A stretch of DNA of 64,000 nt, taken from assembly GCA_035534855.1 (NCBI GenBank), contig DATLRD010000060.1:1-64000 (forward strand), written 5' to 3'. The translations under genes were made by a program, and so were the position numbers. Source of the DNA: DATARH01 sp035534855 (GTDB lineage: Bacteria > Pseudomonadota > Alphaproteobacteria > ATCC43930 > CGMCC-115725). How positions within the stretch are numbered: the first letter of the stretch is position 1; the number at the start of each line of letters is the position of its first letter. Below, piece by piece: positions 1 to 8,011 of the stretch. The notes beneath the pieces are model-generated. The model saw only the letters and a program-made list of their open reading frames with translations, did no database searches and was not told the DNA's origin.

Positions 1-1
1 A

Positions 2-187
2 AAGATCGCCGGATTCGAGCCGCAAGACGATGGCCTCGGCGAATACAAGCTGGATGAAGGGCAGACGCGAAAGATCGCGCAGATTCTAGGCTTTCGCCCC
101 GAACCGGAGCGGTTTTTCTATTACGTCGAGCCTTACGAGCCGCCCGAAGATAGCGGGTTTCGCGAGAAAGTGGCTGCGGCGCGTTAG
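2..187 (+). CDS. Hypothetical protein, 3' end only
   Basis: The frame is open from the left edge to a TAG at 185-187 and gives 61 residues, so the 5' end lies outside the window. The visible tail is acidic and aromatic-rich, with LGFRPEPERFFYYVEPYEPP near its end. I do not recognise the family. The stop codon is followed at once by a nested palindrome (188-254) that would end the transcript region. Codon use is ordinary. The call rests on the open frame and protein-like composition only. Confidence 0.6.
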   Translation, partial: KIAGFEPQDDGLGEYKLDEGQTRKIAQILGFRPEPERFFYYVEPYEPPEDSGFREKVAAAR

Positions 188-254
188 CCGGAATTGCGGG
201 GACAGGAACCCGCTGAACAGCGGGAATTTGATGTACTGTCACCGTAATTCCCGG
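188..254. repeat. Nested palindrome, REP-like
   Basis: The outer arms 188-205 and 236-254 pair imperfectly (CCGGAATTGCGGGGACAG against CTGTCACCGTAATTCCCGG). An inner hairpin CCCGCTG-AA-CAGCGGG lies at 209-224. There is no T-tract, so it is not a typical intrinsic terminator. The right arm holds the GTCACCGTAATTC motif that recurs inverted at 2159-2171. Confidence 0.6.
238..250 (+). repeat. Left 13-bp inverted repeat flanking the ImmA/IrrE module
   Basis: GTCACCGTAATTC here is the exact reverse complement of GAATTACGGTGAC at 2159-2171. The two copies enclose only the two-gene module at 271-2072, so they look like element ends. No flanking target duplication was recognised by eye. Confidence 0.6.
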
Positions 255-270
255 TCTTTGAACTTCATAA

Positions 271-1425
271 TTACCGCAGTCGAGGTCCCATGTCGGCCAA
301 TTGCCCCTCCACAGAGGCCGGCAACGTGGTCGCCAGCAGTGCCTCGATAGTGGGTCGGGAGAGCCTGATACCATCTAATATGTCCGAAACCGTGCGCACG
401 TTGTGATCGAGCAGTAGCCAAAGGGCCTTCTCCATCACCCGCGGTTTCTCAATCGGCAGCACGTCATCAAGCGGCTCATGTTTGCGCCAGTGATGGGCGC
501 TCAACTGCTTGCGAAGATTTAGAGCCTGCATCTCCGATAGTATCGAGAGATCGAGGCACCTGAAGATCTGCGCCGCGATCGAAACCTTCCAGCGTCGCTT
601 TAGCTCTACGAAAGCACCCAGGCGGGTCGAGAATATCTCCAGCGAATAGGTCGGCGCGGGCAGCAAAAAGGCTGAGGCGAACCGATCGGCCTCATTCTCG
701 ACCTGATCGAGATCGAGTTCGAGTTCCTGGGTCTCAACACCCCGATGGAGGCAGAGATGGGCCAACTCATGGGCCGCATCGAAGCGCGACCGTGCCGCCG
801 ACTCCTTATCCGCGCCCAAAAAGATGAATGGACGACCACCTTCCCAGAAGGAGAATGCACTTACTGTGTCGGTGCCAAAATCTGACCGAGCGACAATGAC
901 GCCGCGGCTCTCCATGAGACCCACCACGTCCGCGATCGGTCCATCGCCCAGACCCCAATGGCGACGCACCGCCGCCGCCGCCGCCTCGATTTCGTCGTCC
1001 GAATAGTATTGGCCCTGTTTAGGCGGCGCGATCTCCGAGAGATCGACCGCGGGAAAGTTGACGAACTCGTCGAGGAACGATGCTGTCTGAGCAAACCAGT
1101 CAGATAGAACTTCGCAGCGCCGGTTGGTCCGCTTCGTCTTGCTCTTGAAGCTCCGAAAGAACGTCGTCCCACGCCGACCGAAACTGCGAGGCCGGTCGGT
1201 CGTGAAAAACGAGATCGGCTGTTCCAGGACACCGATTATCTTCATCAGCATCTCGGGATCGGGTTCGCGCTCCCCTGACTCATAAAAGGAAATTGCCTGT
1301 CGCGTGAGACCGATCGCATCTCCGAGATCAGACATGCTGAGTTCTTTCGACTCGCGCGCTTCGCGCAACCGCGCCGGCAGCAGCCGCGGCGCGGACCGCC
1401 CAAACAGCGGCAGCACATTGGTCAT
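271..1425 (-). CDS. XRE-family HTH / ImmA-IrrE metallopeptidase
   Basis: The 384-residue protein has an N-terminal helix-turn-helix (about residues 18-75, including LGDAIGLTRQAISFYESGE) followed by a zinc-peptidase domain with the motif FDAAHELAHLCLHRG, which holds the HExxH core. In this family the HTH represses a local operon and the peptidase cleaves a repressor or antitoxin-like partner, as ImmA does to ImmR. The ATG at 1425 is chosen because it overlaps the stop of the upstream gene (ATGA, 1422-1425). A longer frame from 1446 adds seven residues. Both genes form one minus-strand unit bounded by 13-bp inverted repeats, which suggests a transferred accessory module. The substrate is unknown; the fold assignment is firm. 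Confidence 0.9.
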   Translation of the reverse strand: MTNVLPLFGRSAPRLLPARLREARESKELSMSDLGDAIGLTRQAISFYESGEREPDPEMLMKIIGVLEQPISFFTTDRPRSFGRRGTTFFRSFKSKTKRTNRRCEVLSDWFAQTASFLDEFVNFPAVDLSEIAPPKQGQYYSDDEIEAAAAAVRRHWGLGDGPIADVVGLMESRGVIVARSDFGTDTVSAFSFWEGGRPFIFLGADKESAARSRFDAAHELAHLCLHRGVETQELELDLDQVENEADRFASAFLLPAPTYSLEIFSTRLGAFVELKRRWKVSIAAQIFRCLDLSILSEMQALNLRKQLSAHHWRKHEPLDDVLPIEKPRVMEKALWLLLDHNVRTVSDILDGIRLSRPTIEALLATTLPASVEGQLADMGPRLR

Positions 1426-2072
1426 CGGTCTTGCTCGTGTATCCACCGAGCGATGCCGTCACGCAGCGTCACGACGGCCTCGGCGTCGGCGGCTTCCTCC
1501 GCCGGCATCTCGGTCTCGACGACGTGGATCTCCTTGAGCAGATTCGGAGTCCGGTAGATCCAACCGAACTGTTGCGGCTCGGGATGCAGAACACCGACAT
1601 GGGCGAAGGAAAGGTCTTGGTAGCCGTGTGAGAGAATCAGGTGGGGAAGTCCGCTGATTTCCGATTCTTCTTCGAACCCATCTAGGTCGAGAAACGGCGT
1701 ATTGCTGAGAATCCGGTTCTGCCGGAAATGCGCGTGTCTCGGCACATCGGTCGGCAAGGGCAACTGGCTGACGCTCAGGGTCGAAGCCGGCAACCGAATC
1801 TGCAAGAATTTCCCGGTCGGGCGCTCGAAGGGGGACCAGCGATAATCGTAGGGTAGTTGCTGCGAGGTCAGAAGGCGTTCGATCTGCTGATCAACCGCCC
1901 AGGCAATCACATGCCCCTTGTTGATCCTGGCGCTCTCCACCGCGAACAGCGGCTCCTGCTGGTAGACTTGCTCGACCGCGCTATACGCACGACGCAGCGC
2001 AGGCGGGATAAGCGCCCGCTGTGCAGGCGGCAACTCAGCATCAATGAAATGCTTGGACTTGATGGACAACAC
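1422..2072 (-). CDS. Hypothetical partner of the ImmA/IrrE gene
   Basis: This 216-residue protein is the first gene of the two-gene unit and overlaps the peptidase gene by four bases. The start is a GTG at 2072 with GGAG seven bases upstream. I do not recognise the family. It has no signal peptide or membrane segment, and has a basic N-terminus followed by a beta-rich middle (KFLQIRLPASTLSVSQLPLP) and an acidic C-terminal stretch. The four-base overlap implies translational coupling, so it could be the target, toxin or effector controlled by the HTH-peptidase. That role is inferred from arrangement only. Confidence 0.75.
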   Translation of the reverse strand: MLSIKSKHFIDAELPPAQRALIPPALRRAYSAVEQVYQQEPLFAVESARINKGHVIAWAVDQQIERLLTSQQLPYDYRWSPFERPTGKFLQIRLPASTLSVSQLPLPTDVPRHAHFRQNRILSNTPFLDLDGFEEESEISGLPHLILSHGYQDLSFAHVGVLHPEPQQFGWIYRTPNLLKEIHVVETEMPAEEAADAEAVVTLRDGIARWIHEQDR

Positions 2073-2104
2073 CGTGAACTCCGTTGCGCGACCGGCGTGG
2101 CAAC

Positions 2105-2133
2105 AGTTTGAGAAAATTTTGGCTTTTTGTCAA
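2105..2133 (-). promoter_or_regulatory. Candidate promoter of the ImmA/IrrE module
   Basis: On the minus strand TTGACA (2133-2128) is followed after 17 bases by CAAACT (2110-2105), about 30 bases upstream of the GTG at 2072. The -35 is perfect and the -10 is weak. The stretch is clearly AT-richer than its surroundings and lies inside the flanking inverted repeat, so the module may carry its own promoter. Confidence 0.35.
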
Positions 2134-2158
2134 CATAACCTTCCCGGCGATCCAATTC

Positions 2159-2171
2159 GAATTACGGTGAC
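2159..2171 (-). repeat. Right 13-bp inverted repeat flanking the ImmA/IrrE module
   Basis: GAATTACGGTGAC, the perfect inverted match of 238-250. It sits between the module's promoter region and the end of the hydantoinase gene (2209). Its inner part ACGGTGACCGT is itself a short palindrome. Confidence 0.6.
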
Positions 2172-2208
2172 CGTGCACTAACTTATCTTCCGATGCAGTA
2201 AATCCCGC

Positions 2209-3669
2209 TCATATCAGCGCCACGCCCCGCGCCGCCGCAAACGCCATCTCGGGTTCGGGGCGGGCGAGGGGTTTGGCCATGTCGCTGAGCGCGCAGGGGA
2301 GGAAATTGCCGGTGCCGCGTTCGGCGTTGAGCGCGCCGTCTTCGATGATGACCCGGCCGCGGGAGATTACCGTGACCGGCCAGCCGGTGATCTGTTTTCC
2401 CTCATAGGGCGTGTAGCCGACATTGTCGTGCAGCTTGTCCCAGGCGATCGTGGTCTGGCGGTCGGGGTCCCAGATCGCGAGGTCGGCGTCGCTGCCGACG
2501 GCGATCGTGCCTTTTTTCGGGTAGAGGCCGTAGAGTTTGGCGTGGTTGGTCGCGGTCAGCGCGACAAAGCGGTTGATATCGATGCGGCCCGTGCGCACGC
2601 CTTCGGAAAACAGCAGGGGTACGCGCAATTCGATGCCGGGGACGCCGTTGGCGGTGTCCTTGAAGGTGGTCTGGGCGCCCTTCAAGAGTTTGCCGGTCTC
2701 GTCGTAGCGATAGGGCGCGTGGTCGGAGGAGAACACCTGGAAGGTGCCGTTTTGCAGGCCGCGCCACACCGCCTCCTGCGCCGCCTTGTCGCGCGGCGGC
2801 GGGGAGCAGCAGAATTTGGTGCCTTCGAGGCCCATGCCGATGTCGTCGGCGGTCAGGAACAGATATTGCGGGCAGGTCTCGCCGTAGATTTTCAGGCCCT
2901 TGGTCTGCGCGCCGCGGATCACGTCGATCGCCTCGGCGGCCGAGACGTGGACGATCAGGATCGGCACGTCGAGCAGTTGCGACAGCGCGATGGCGCGGTT
3001 GGTCGCCTCGCCCTCGGCGACGCGGGCGTGGGCGACGGCGTGATAGCGCGGCGCGCCGAGGCCGCGCTCCAACAGCTTGCCGGTCAGCCATTTGATCATG
3101 TCGTGGTTTTCGGCGTGGATCATCACCAGCGCGCCCTCGCCACGCGCCAGCGCCAGGATGTCGAGCATCTGGCCGTCGTCGAGCCGCATCGCGTCGTAGG
3201 TCATATAGACCTTGAACGAGGTGTAGCCGTCCTTGAGCAAGGCCGGCAGCTCCTGGCCCAGCACCTGCGGGGTCGGGTCGGTGATGATCAGGTGAAAGGC
3301 ATAGTCGATCACCGCCTTGGGCCGGGCCGCCGCGTGGTACTCGGCGACGACCTCGCGCAGCGACTGGCCGCGATGCTGGGCGGCAAACGGGATCACCGTC
3401 GTCGTGCCGCCAAACGCCGCCGACACCGTGGCGCTGTGGAAATCGTCGGCGCAGATGACGCCGGCGCCGGAGCGCTGCTCGATATGGCAATGGCTGTCGA
3501 TCGCGCCGGGCAGCACCAGCTTACCGCTGGCGTCAATTTCCCGGGTGCCGGCGGGGAGGGAGCGGCCGAGCGTCGCGATCACGCCGTCCTTGACCCCGAC
3601 ATCGCATTGCTGCGTGTCGGCGGCGGTGACGACAGTGCCGTTGCGGATTACGAGGTCGTATTCGGGCAT
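2209..3669 (-). CDS. hydA: D-hydantoinase / dihydropyrimidinase
   Basis: A 486-residue cyclic amidohydrolase that opens hydantoin or dihydropyrimidine rings to N-carbamoyl amino acids, probably in the cytoplasm. The metal ligands are in order: HCH at residues 60-62, the carboxylated-lysine position in SFKVYMTY (Lys153), His185 in MIHAENHD, His241 in LIVHVSAAEA, and Asp316 in SSDHAPY. Length fits the family (about 460-490). The start is the ATG at 3669 (MPEYDLVIRNGTVV). The open frame runs on upstream antisense to panB, but that part has no domain and was dropped. The gene is divergent from panB. Allantoinase or phenylhydantoinase activity is a possible alternative. Confidence 0.93.
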   Translation of the reverse strand: MPEYDLVIRNGTVVTAADTQQCDVGVKDGVIATLGRSLPAGTREIDASGKLVLPGAIDSHCHIEQRSGAGVICADDFHSATVSAAFGGTTTVIPFAAQHRGQSLREVVAEYHAAARPKAVIDYAFHLIITDPTPQVLGQELPALLKDGYTSFKVYMTYDAMRLDDGQMLDILALARGEGALVMIHAENHDMIKWLTGKLLERGLGAPRYHAVAHARVAEGEATNRAIALSQLLDVPILIVHVSAAEAIDVIRGAQTKGLKIYGETCPQYLFLTADDIGMGLEGTKFCCSPPPRDKAAQEAVWRGLQNGTFQVFSSDHAPYRYDETGKLLKGAQTTFKDTANGVPGIELRVPLLFSEGVRTGRIDINRFVALTATNHAKLYGLYPKKGTIAVGSDADLAIWDPDRQTTIAWDKLHDNVGYTPYEGKQITGWPVTVISRGRVIIEDGALNAERGTGNFLPCALSDMAKPLARPEPEMAFAAARGVALI

Positions 3670-3796
3670 CGCGGGGTTCCTTTGCCGTGTCGCGACAACT
3701 CTATGCATCGCCGGTGCCGGGCGGAATAGCGGAGCGCCGACACTGGCTCGACCGCATGGAGGGCAATGGCCCCCGATTTGTGTGACAGGATGCAAA

Positions 3797-3814
3797 CCAG
3801 CCGCGCGCGGCTGG
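3797..3814. promoter_or_regulatory. 18-bp perfect palindrome in the hydA-panB divergent region
   Basis: CCAGCCGCGCGCGGCTGG reads identically on both strands and lies 63 bp before the panB start, in the 207-bp gap between the two divergent genes. It could be an operator or a cruciform-forming site. No regulator is encoded next to it. Confidence 0.35.
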
Positions 3815-3876
3815 CGGTTCGCGGCGGGCGGCTTATCTGTTAGGCAGCCTGACCCAAACCAGGGAACGGAGCCGCG

Positions 3877-4704
3877 ATGAGCGTCGAATCGCGTACCAAG
3901 CGCCTGTCGGTGACCCAGATCCGCGCCCGCAAGGGCGGCGACAAGCTGGTCTGCCTGACCGCCTATACCGCCCCGGTCGCGCGCCTCATCGACGACGAGG
4001 TCGATCTGCTGCTGGTCGGCGACAGCCTGGCGATGGTGGTCTACGGCTTTGACAGCACGCTGCCGGTGACGCTCGACATGATGATCGCGCACGGCGCGGC
4101 GGTGGTGCGGGCGACGCGCCACGCGCTGATCACGGTCGATCTGCCGTTCGGCAGCTATCAGGAATCGCCGGAGCAGGCGTTTCGCGCCGCGGCGCGGGTG
4201 ATGTCCGAGACCGGCTGCGCCGCAGTCAAGCTCGAAGGCGGCGAGGAGATGGCCGAGACGGTGGCCTTTCTGACCCGGCGCGGCATCCCGGTGATGGGGC
4301 ATGTCGGGCTGACGCCGCAATCGGTGAACATGCTCGGCGGCTATCGTTCGCGCGGCCACGCCGCGGCAGAGCACAGCAAGATCGTCGCCGACGGGGCCGC
4401 CATCGCCGAGGCCGGCGCGTTTTCGCTGGTCGTCGAAGGCGTGGCCGAAAGCATCGGGCGCGAGCTGACCGGCCGGGTCGCGGTGCCGACGATCGGGATC
4501 GGCGCGTCGGCGGCGTGCGACGGGCAGATCCTGGTGACCGACGACATGCTCGGCCTGTTTACCGAGTTCACCCCGAAATTCGTCAAGCGCTTTCGTGAAC
4601 TCGGCGCTGAAATCCGCGGCGCGGCGCAGGATTACGCCGCGGAGGTCCGCGCCGGGCAGTTTCCGGCGGTCGAGCACACCTACGCCGCCGACCGCCGGCG
4701 ATGA
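3877..4704 (+). CDS. panB: 3-methyl-2-oxobutanoate hydroxymethyltransferase
   Basis: A 275-residue ketopantoate hydroxymethyltransferase that adds a hydroxymethyl group from methylene-tetrahydrofolate to 2-oxoisovalerate in pantothenate synthesis. Family landmarks are visible: LVGDSLAMVVYG for metal binding near residue 47, DLPFGSYQESPEQAF, AVKLEGGEEMAETV, and MGHVGLTPQSVNMLGGYR. Length is normal. The ATG at 3877 follows GGAACGGAG. The panC partner is not in the window. The gene converges on a small secreted-protein gene seven bases after its stop. Confidence 0.96.
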   Translation: MSVESRTKRLSVTQIRARKGGDKLVCLTAYTAPVARLIDDEVDLLLVGDSLAMVVYGFDSTLPVTLDMMIAHGAAVVRATRHALITVDLPFGSYQESPEQAFRAAARVMSETGCAAVKLEGGEEMAETVAFLTRRGIPVMGHVGLTPQSVNMLGGYRSRGHAAAEHSKIVADGAAIAEAGAFSLVVEGVAESIGRELTGRVAVPTIGIGASAACDGQILVTDDMLGLFTEFTPKFVKRFRELGAEIRGAAQDYAAEVRAGQFPAVEHTYAADRRR

Positions 4705-4711
4705 CCGCGCG

Positions 4712-4966
4712 CTACATGCCGCGCGAGAAGGCGAATTGTTTGGCGGCCTGCAACTCGTTGAGCGCCGCGCTGATATCGCGCTCGGCGGCAACTTTGTGGC
4801 CGCCGAATACGCTGCGGCCGCTGTGCAGCGTGCTGAGAGCGCTCTGCAGTGCCCCCTCTGCCTGGTTGATATAAGGGTACCGCCCTTGCGCGAACGTACC
4901 GGCGGCGAATGACATCATGCCAATCGCGATCATGGCCGCGGCGAGTTTCAGGTTTTTGCTCGACAT
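4712..4966 (-). CDS. Small secreted hypothetical protein
   Basis: An 84-residue protein with a clear Sec signal: a basic start MSSKNLKLAA, a hydrophobic core AMIAIGMMSFAAG and an AxA-like site at TFAQG. The mature part (about 57 residues) is rich in Ala, Gln and Ser and predicted helical, with YINQAEGALQSALSTL. I do not recognise a named family. It converges on panB and is divergent from the gamma-glutamyltranspeptidase-like gene. Likely periplasmic. Confidence 0.75.
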   Translation of the reverse strand: MSSKNLKLAAAMIAIGMMSFAAGTFAQGRYPYINQAEGALQSALSTLHSGRSVFGGHKVAAERDISAALNELQAAKQFAFSRGM

Positions 4967-5112
4967 CAGGATTGTCCCTCTAATCTGCGGATGAATGACG
5001 CCACCCGCAACGCCGCGCTTTTAGTTGGGTTCGGCGTGCTGTGCATCCGGGTTCTTCGACAGCGGCGCAGCGACGCGCTACTCTTAGCGAGCTTTTCGGG
5101 CGGAGGGGTGTC

Positions 5113-6846
5113 ATGACGAATGCGCACCGTCCAACCATCGCGGTTACCCGGCACGCGATCGCCGCGGGGCATTACCTTGCCGCGACCGCCGGGTTCGACA
5201 TTCTCCAGGCTGGCGGCAATGCGGTCGATGCCGGGGTCGCCGCCGGCATCGCGCTCGGCGTGCTGCAAAGCGATCTGGTCGATGTCGCCGGGGTGGCGCC
5301 GATCCTGATCTACCTCGCGGAACAGCGCGAGGTGGTGACGATCGCCGGCCTCGGCACTTGGCCCAAGGCGCTCGACCCCGAATTGTTCATGCGCGAGCAC
5401 GGCGGCAAGATTCCGGTCGGGGTGCTGCGCACGGTGATCCCAGCGGCGCCCGATGCGTGGATCACCGCGCTAAGGCGCTATGGCACGATGAGCTTTGGCG
5501 AGGTCGCGGCGGCGGCGACGCGACTCGCGCGCGACGGATTTCCGATGTACCCACTGATGGCCGCGAGCCTCAAGAACCATGCCGAGCGGCATGCGCAATG
5601 GCCGTCGAGCGCGGCGGTGTTTCTGCCCGGCGGCCGGCCGCCGGAGGCTGGCGAAGTGTTTCGCCAGGTCGATCTCGGTGCCTCGCTGCAATACATGATC
5701 GACGAGGAGAAAGCCGCCGCCGCCCGTTCTTCAAAGGGCAGGGGCCGCGACGCCGGGCTCGAAGCCGCGCGTAACGCGTTTTACGTCGGCGATATCGCCA
5801 AGAAGATCGTCGCGTTTATGAAAGAGCAGGGCGGGCTGCTGTCGGCCGAGGATCTGGCCGGCTACCATTCGCCGGTCGGGCCGGCCGAGAGCCGTCGGTT
5901 CGGCGACCTCGAGGTTTTCACCTGCGGCGCCTGGTGCCAGGGCCCGGTGCTGTTGCAGACGCTGGCGCTGCTCGAAGGCACCGATCTCGCGGCGCTCGGC
6001 CACAATAGCGCCCGCTATGTCCACCACCTGACCGAGGCGCTGAAACTCGCCTTTGCCGATCGCGAGGCCTATTACACCGACCCGGCGACCGGCACGGTGC
6101 CACTGCCGACCCTGATTTCGTCGGAATACGCGGCCGAGCGCCGGCGGGCGATCGACCCGGACCGCGCGTGGCCGGAAATGCCGCCGCCAGGGGATTTGGC
6201 AGGCGATCTCGGGGGGCGGGCGCCGCATCTCAGCCCGAGCGCGCCCAATCCGTTTCCCGAGCCTGACACCTCTTATGTCTGCGCCGCCGACCGCTGGGGC
6301 AATGTGTTTTCGGCGACGCCGAGCGACGGCTCGTACGGCTCGCCGATCGTGCCGGGCACCGGGCTCATTCCGTCGAACCGCGGCTCGCAGTCGCGCCCCG
6401 ACCCGCGCCACCCGGCCGGCGTCGCGCCCGGCAAGCGGCCGCGCCTCACGCCGAACCCGGCGCTGGCGATCAAGGGCGGCGACCAGTTCCTGCCGTTCGG
6501 CACGCCGGGCGGCGACGTGCAGACCCAGGCGATGCTGCAGGTGCTGCTCAACATCTTTGTGCACGGGCAGGACGTGCAGAGTGCGATCGAGCAGCCGCGA
6601 TTTGCGAGCTATTCGTATCCGTCGTCGTTTGCGCCCTACGACTATTACCCGGGCCGGCTCAACCTCGAAGGCCGGTTCCCGGAAGCGGTCGCCGCCGACC
6701 TCGCGCGGCGCGGCCACACGATCGAGCGCTGGCCCGATTGGGCCTGGCTCGCCGGCGCGGTATGCGCGATCAAGGTCGACAAGAAGCGCGGCACGCTCGA
6801 AGCCGGCGCCGACCCGCGCCGCGCCGCCTACGCGCTCGGGTGGTAG
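5113..6846 (+). CDS. Gamma-glutamyltranspeptidase family protein
   Basis: A 577-residue Ntn hydrolase of the gamma-glutamyltranspeptidase/acylase family. The putative nucleophile is Thr386 in DTSYVCAADRWGN, matching the conserved Thr at the start of the small subunit; autoprocessing would occur just before it. The C-terminal part has LTPNPALAIKGG and FGTPGGDVQTQAMLQ, typical of the family. The ATG at 5113 follows GGAGGGG with good spacing; frames further upstream lack this. No N-terminal signal peptide is seen, so it is likely cytoplasmic, unlike classical periplasmic Ggt. Substrate cannot be told: glutathione, cephalosporin-like acyl groups and other gamma-glutamyl compounds are all possible. 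Confidence 0.9.
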   Translation: MTNAHRPTIAVTRHAIAAGHYLAATAGFDILQAGGNAVDAGVAAGIALGVLQSDLVDVAGVAPILIYLAEQREVVTIAGLGTWPKALDPELFMREHGGKIPVGVLRTVIPAAPDAWITALRRYGTMSFGEVAAAATRLARDGFPMYPLMAASLKNHAERHAQWPSSAAVFLPGGRPPEAGEVFRQVDLGASLQYMIDEEKAAAARSSKGRGRDAGLEAARNAFYVGDIAKKIVAFMKEQGGLLSAEDLAGYHSPVGPAESRRFGDLEVFTCGAWCQGPVLLQTLALLEGTDLAALGHNSARYVHHLTEALKLAFADREAYYTDPATGTVPLPTLISSEYAAERRRAIDPDRAWPEMPPPGDLAGDLGGRAPHLSPSAPNPFPEPDTSYVCAADRWGNVFSATPSDGSYGSPIVPGTGLIPSNRGSQSRPDPRHPAGVAPGKRPRLTPNPALAIKGGDQFLPFGTPGGDVQTQAMLQVLLNIFVHGQDVQSAIEQPRFASYSYPSSFAPYDYYPGRLNLEGRFPEAVAADLARRGHTIERWPDWAWLAGAVCAIKVDKKRGTLEAGADPRRAAYALGW

Positions 6847-6853
6847 GCGCGAC

Positions 6854-7336
6854 TCAGCGGCGCGTCGCCGGTGCGTGAGGCGTGCCGTCGCGGCGGGTGT
6901 AGCCGCCCGGCCTGACCGAGGGCACGTGGGCGACGAGATCGGCCTCCGGGTAGTACGCCGCTTCGCCGGGAACCCGCGAGCCGATTTCGAGGATCGTTGC
7001 GTCCGCGCCGCTGCGGTTTTGCAGGTGGTGCCCGTCCGGGTCGCCGGCCTTGAAACCGGCGGCATCCCCGGCGCGCAGAATTTCTTCGCCGGCATCGGTG
7101 ACCAGGACCAGTTCGCCCGCCAGCACGTAGATGAACTCGTCGCCGCCGGTGTGCCAATGGCGCTGGCTCGACCAGGCGCCGGGCTCCAGCCGCAACAGGT
7201 TGACCCCGTATTGCGTCAGGCCCGCCGCGTCGCCCAGCCGCGTGCGATGGCGCGCCCGGCACGGCTCGTCATACGGGGGCGGGTAGGTGGTGCCGGAAAG
7301 GACCGGCAGCGTCTTCGGGTCGATGCGCTTGCTCAT
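6854..7336 (-). CDS. Cupin-domain protein
   Basis: A 160-residue single-domain cupin. The metal site of motif 1 is visible in RHWHTGGDEFIYVLAGEL (His, His, Glu) near residues 57-74, and a later GHHLQNRSG supplies the motif 2 histidine. The start is the ATG at 7336 (MSKRIDPKTLPVL). Such proteins bind small carbohydrates or act as sensors, isomerases or dioxygenases, and the specific role is not readable. It converges with the transpeptidase gene and is divergent from the ThDP gene at 7397. Confidence 0.85.
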   Translation of the reverse strand: MSKRIDPKTLPVLSGTTYPPPYDEPCRARHRTRLGDAAGLTQYGVNLLRLEPGAWSSQRHWHTGGDEFIYVLAGELVLVTDAGEEILRAGDAAGFKAGDPDGHHLQNRSGADATILEIGSRVPGEAAYYPEADLVAHVPSVRPGGYTRRDGTPHAPATRR

Positions 7337-7396
7337 GGTCTTGCCCTCGCTGTCGTGCGCCGCGATTATCGCACGGCAATATGACGAGGGGGACCG

Positions 7397-7915
7397 GTGA
7401 GCGAGTTTGATTGGCGCGACGGCATCTTCGCCGCGCTGAAGGCGGCGGATATTCGCCAGATCGGCTATGTGCCCGATGCCGGACACGCGAGGCTGATCGA
7501 TCTGTGCCGTACTGATCCCGATATCGCGGCGGTTTCGCTGACCAGCGAGGAAGAGGGGATCGGGCTGGCCGCCGGCGCGTGGCTCGGCGGGCAGCGCACG
7601 GCGCTTCTGATGCAGTCGAGCGGGGTCGGCAACTGCATCAACCTGCTGGGCCTCGCCAAATCCTGCCGCTTTCCGCTGGTGATACTGGTGACGATGCGCG
7701 GCGAATGGGCCGAGTTCAACCCGTGGCAGGTGCCGATGGGGTCGAAGACCCAGGCGGCGCTCGAACTGATGGACGTGCTGGTCTACCGCGCCGAGCGCAC
7801 CGAGGAAGCGGCGGAGATCGTCGCGGCGGCGCTCGACATCGCATTCAACGGCAGCCTGGCTGCGGCCGTCTTGCTGTCGCAGCGGATGATCGGCGCCAAG
7901 CGGTGGGTGAAGTAA
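7397..7915 (+). CDS. ThDP-dependent decarboxylase, PYR (alpha) subunit
   Basis: A 172-residue protein equal to the N-terminal PYR domain of thiamine-diphosphate enzymes, closest in layout to the alpha subunit of sulfopyruvate decarboxylase (ComD) and to phosphonopyruvate decarboxylase. The conserved glutamate that activates the cofactor lies in SLTSEEEGIGLAAGAW. The catalytic PP domain is on the separate gene at 8025. The two must assemble to work. The stop is now 109 bases before the next start, because a repeat was apparently inserted at what looks like an ancestral ATGA junction. The substrate is probably a 2-oxo acid. The neighbouring CoA-transferase suggests that the product enters CoA metabolism. 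Confidence 0.88.
   Translation: MSEFDWRDGIFAALKAADIRQIGYVPDAGHARLIDLCRTDPDIAAVSLTSEEEGIGLAAGAWLGGQRTALLMQSSGVGNCINLLGLAKSCRFPLVILVTMRGEWAEFNPWQVPMGSKTQAALELMDVLVYRAERTEEAAEIVAAALDIAFNGSLAAAVLLSQRMIGAKRWVK
7899..7911 (+). repeat. Left 13-bp direct repeat at ThDP gene junction
   Basis: AGCGGTGGGTGAA is repeated exactly at 8012-8024. The copies bracket a 100-bp segment that contains the two-hairpin repeat element, as a target-site duplication would. Confidence 0.7.
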
Positions 7916-7935
7916 TGGCGCAACTTCCCGGTTTC

Positions 7936-8004
7936 GTCATCACCGGGCTTGACCCGGTGATCTTGCGGCGCACCAAAGATGGCCGGATCGAGTCCGGCCA
8001 TGAC
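7936..8004. repeat. Two-hairpin palindromic intergenic repeat (copy 1)
   Basis: Hairpin one is ATCACCGGG-CTTGA-CCCGGTGAT (7939-7961). Hairpin two is ATGGCCGGA-TCGAG-TCCGGCCAT (7979-8001). Outer GTCAT/ATGAC ends close the structure. The same architecture recurs at 42453-42508. This kind of repeat is common between genes of alphaproteobacteria. Here it separates two subunit genes. Confidence 0.8.
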
Positions 8005-8011
8005 CAATTCG

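Noticed and set aside
209..224. Intrinsic terminator after the first partial gene
   Set aside because: The hairpin has no T-tract after it, so it is recorded as part of the REP-like palindrome.
3670..4791. N-terminal extension of the hydantoinase frame across panB
   Set aside because: The hydantoinase starts at the conserved MPEYDLVIRNG at 3669; the upstream part is antisense to the firm panB gene and has no domain.
5731..7095. 454-residue frame antisense to the transpeptidase
   Set aside because: Arg/Ala-rich with no motif; opposite strand codes for a complete Ntn hydrolase.
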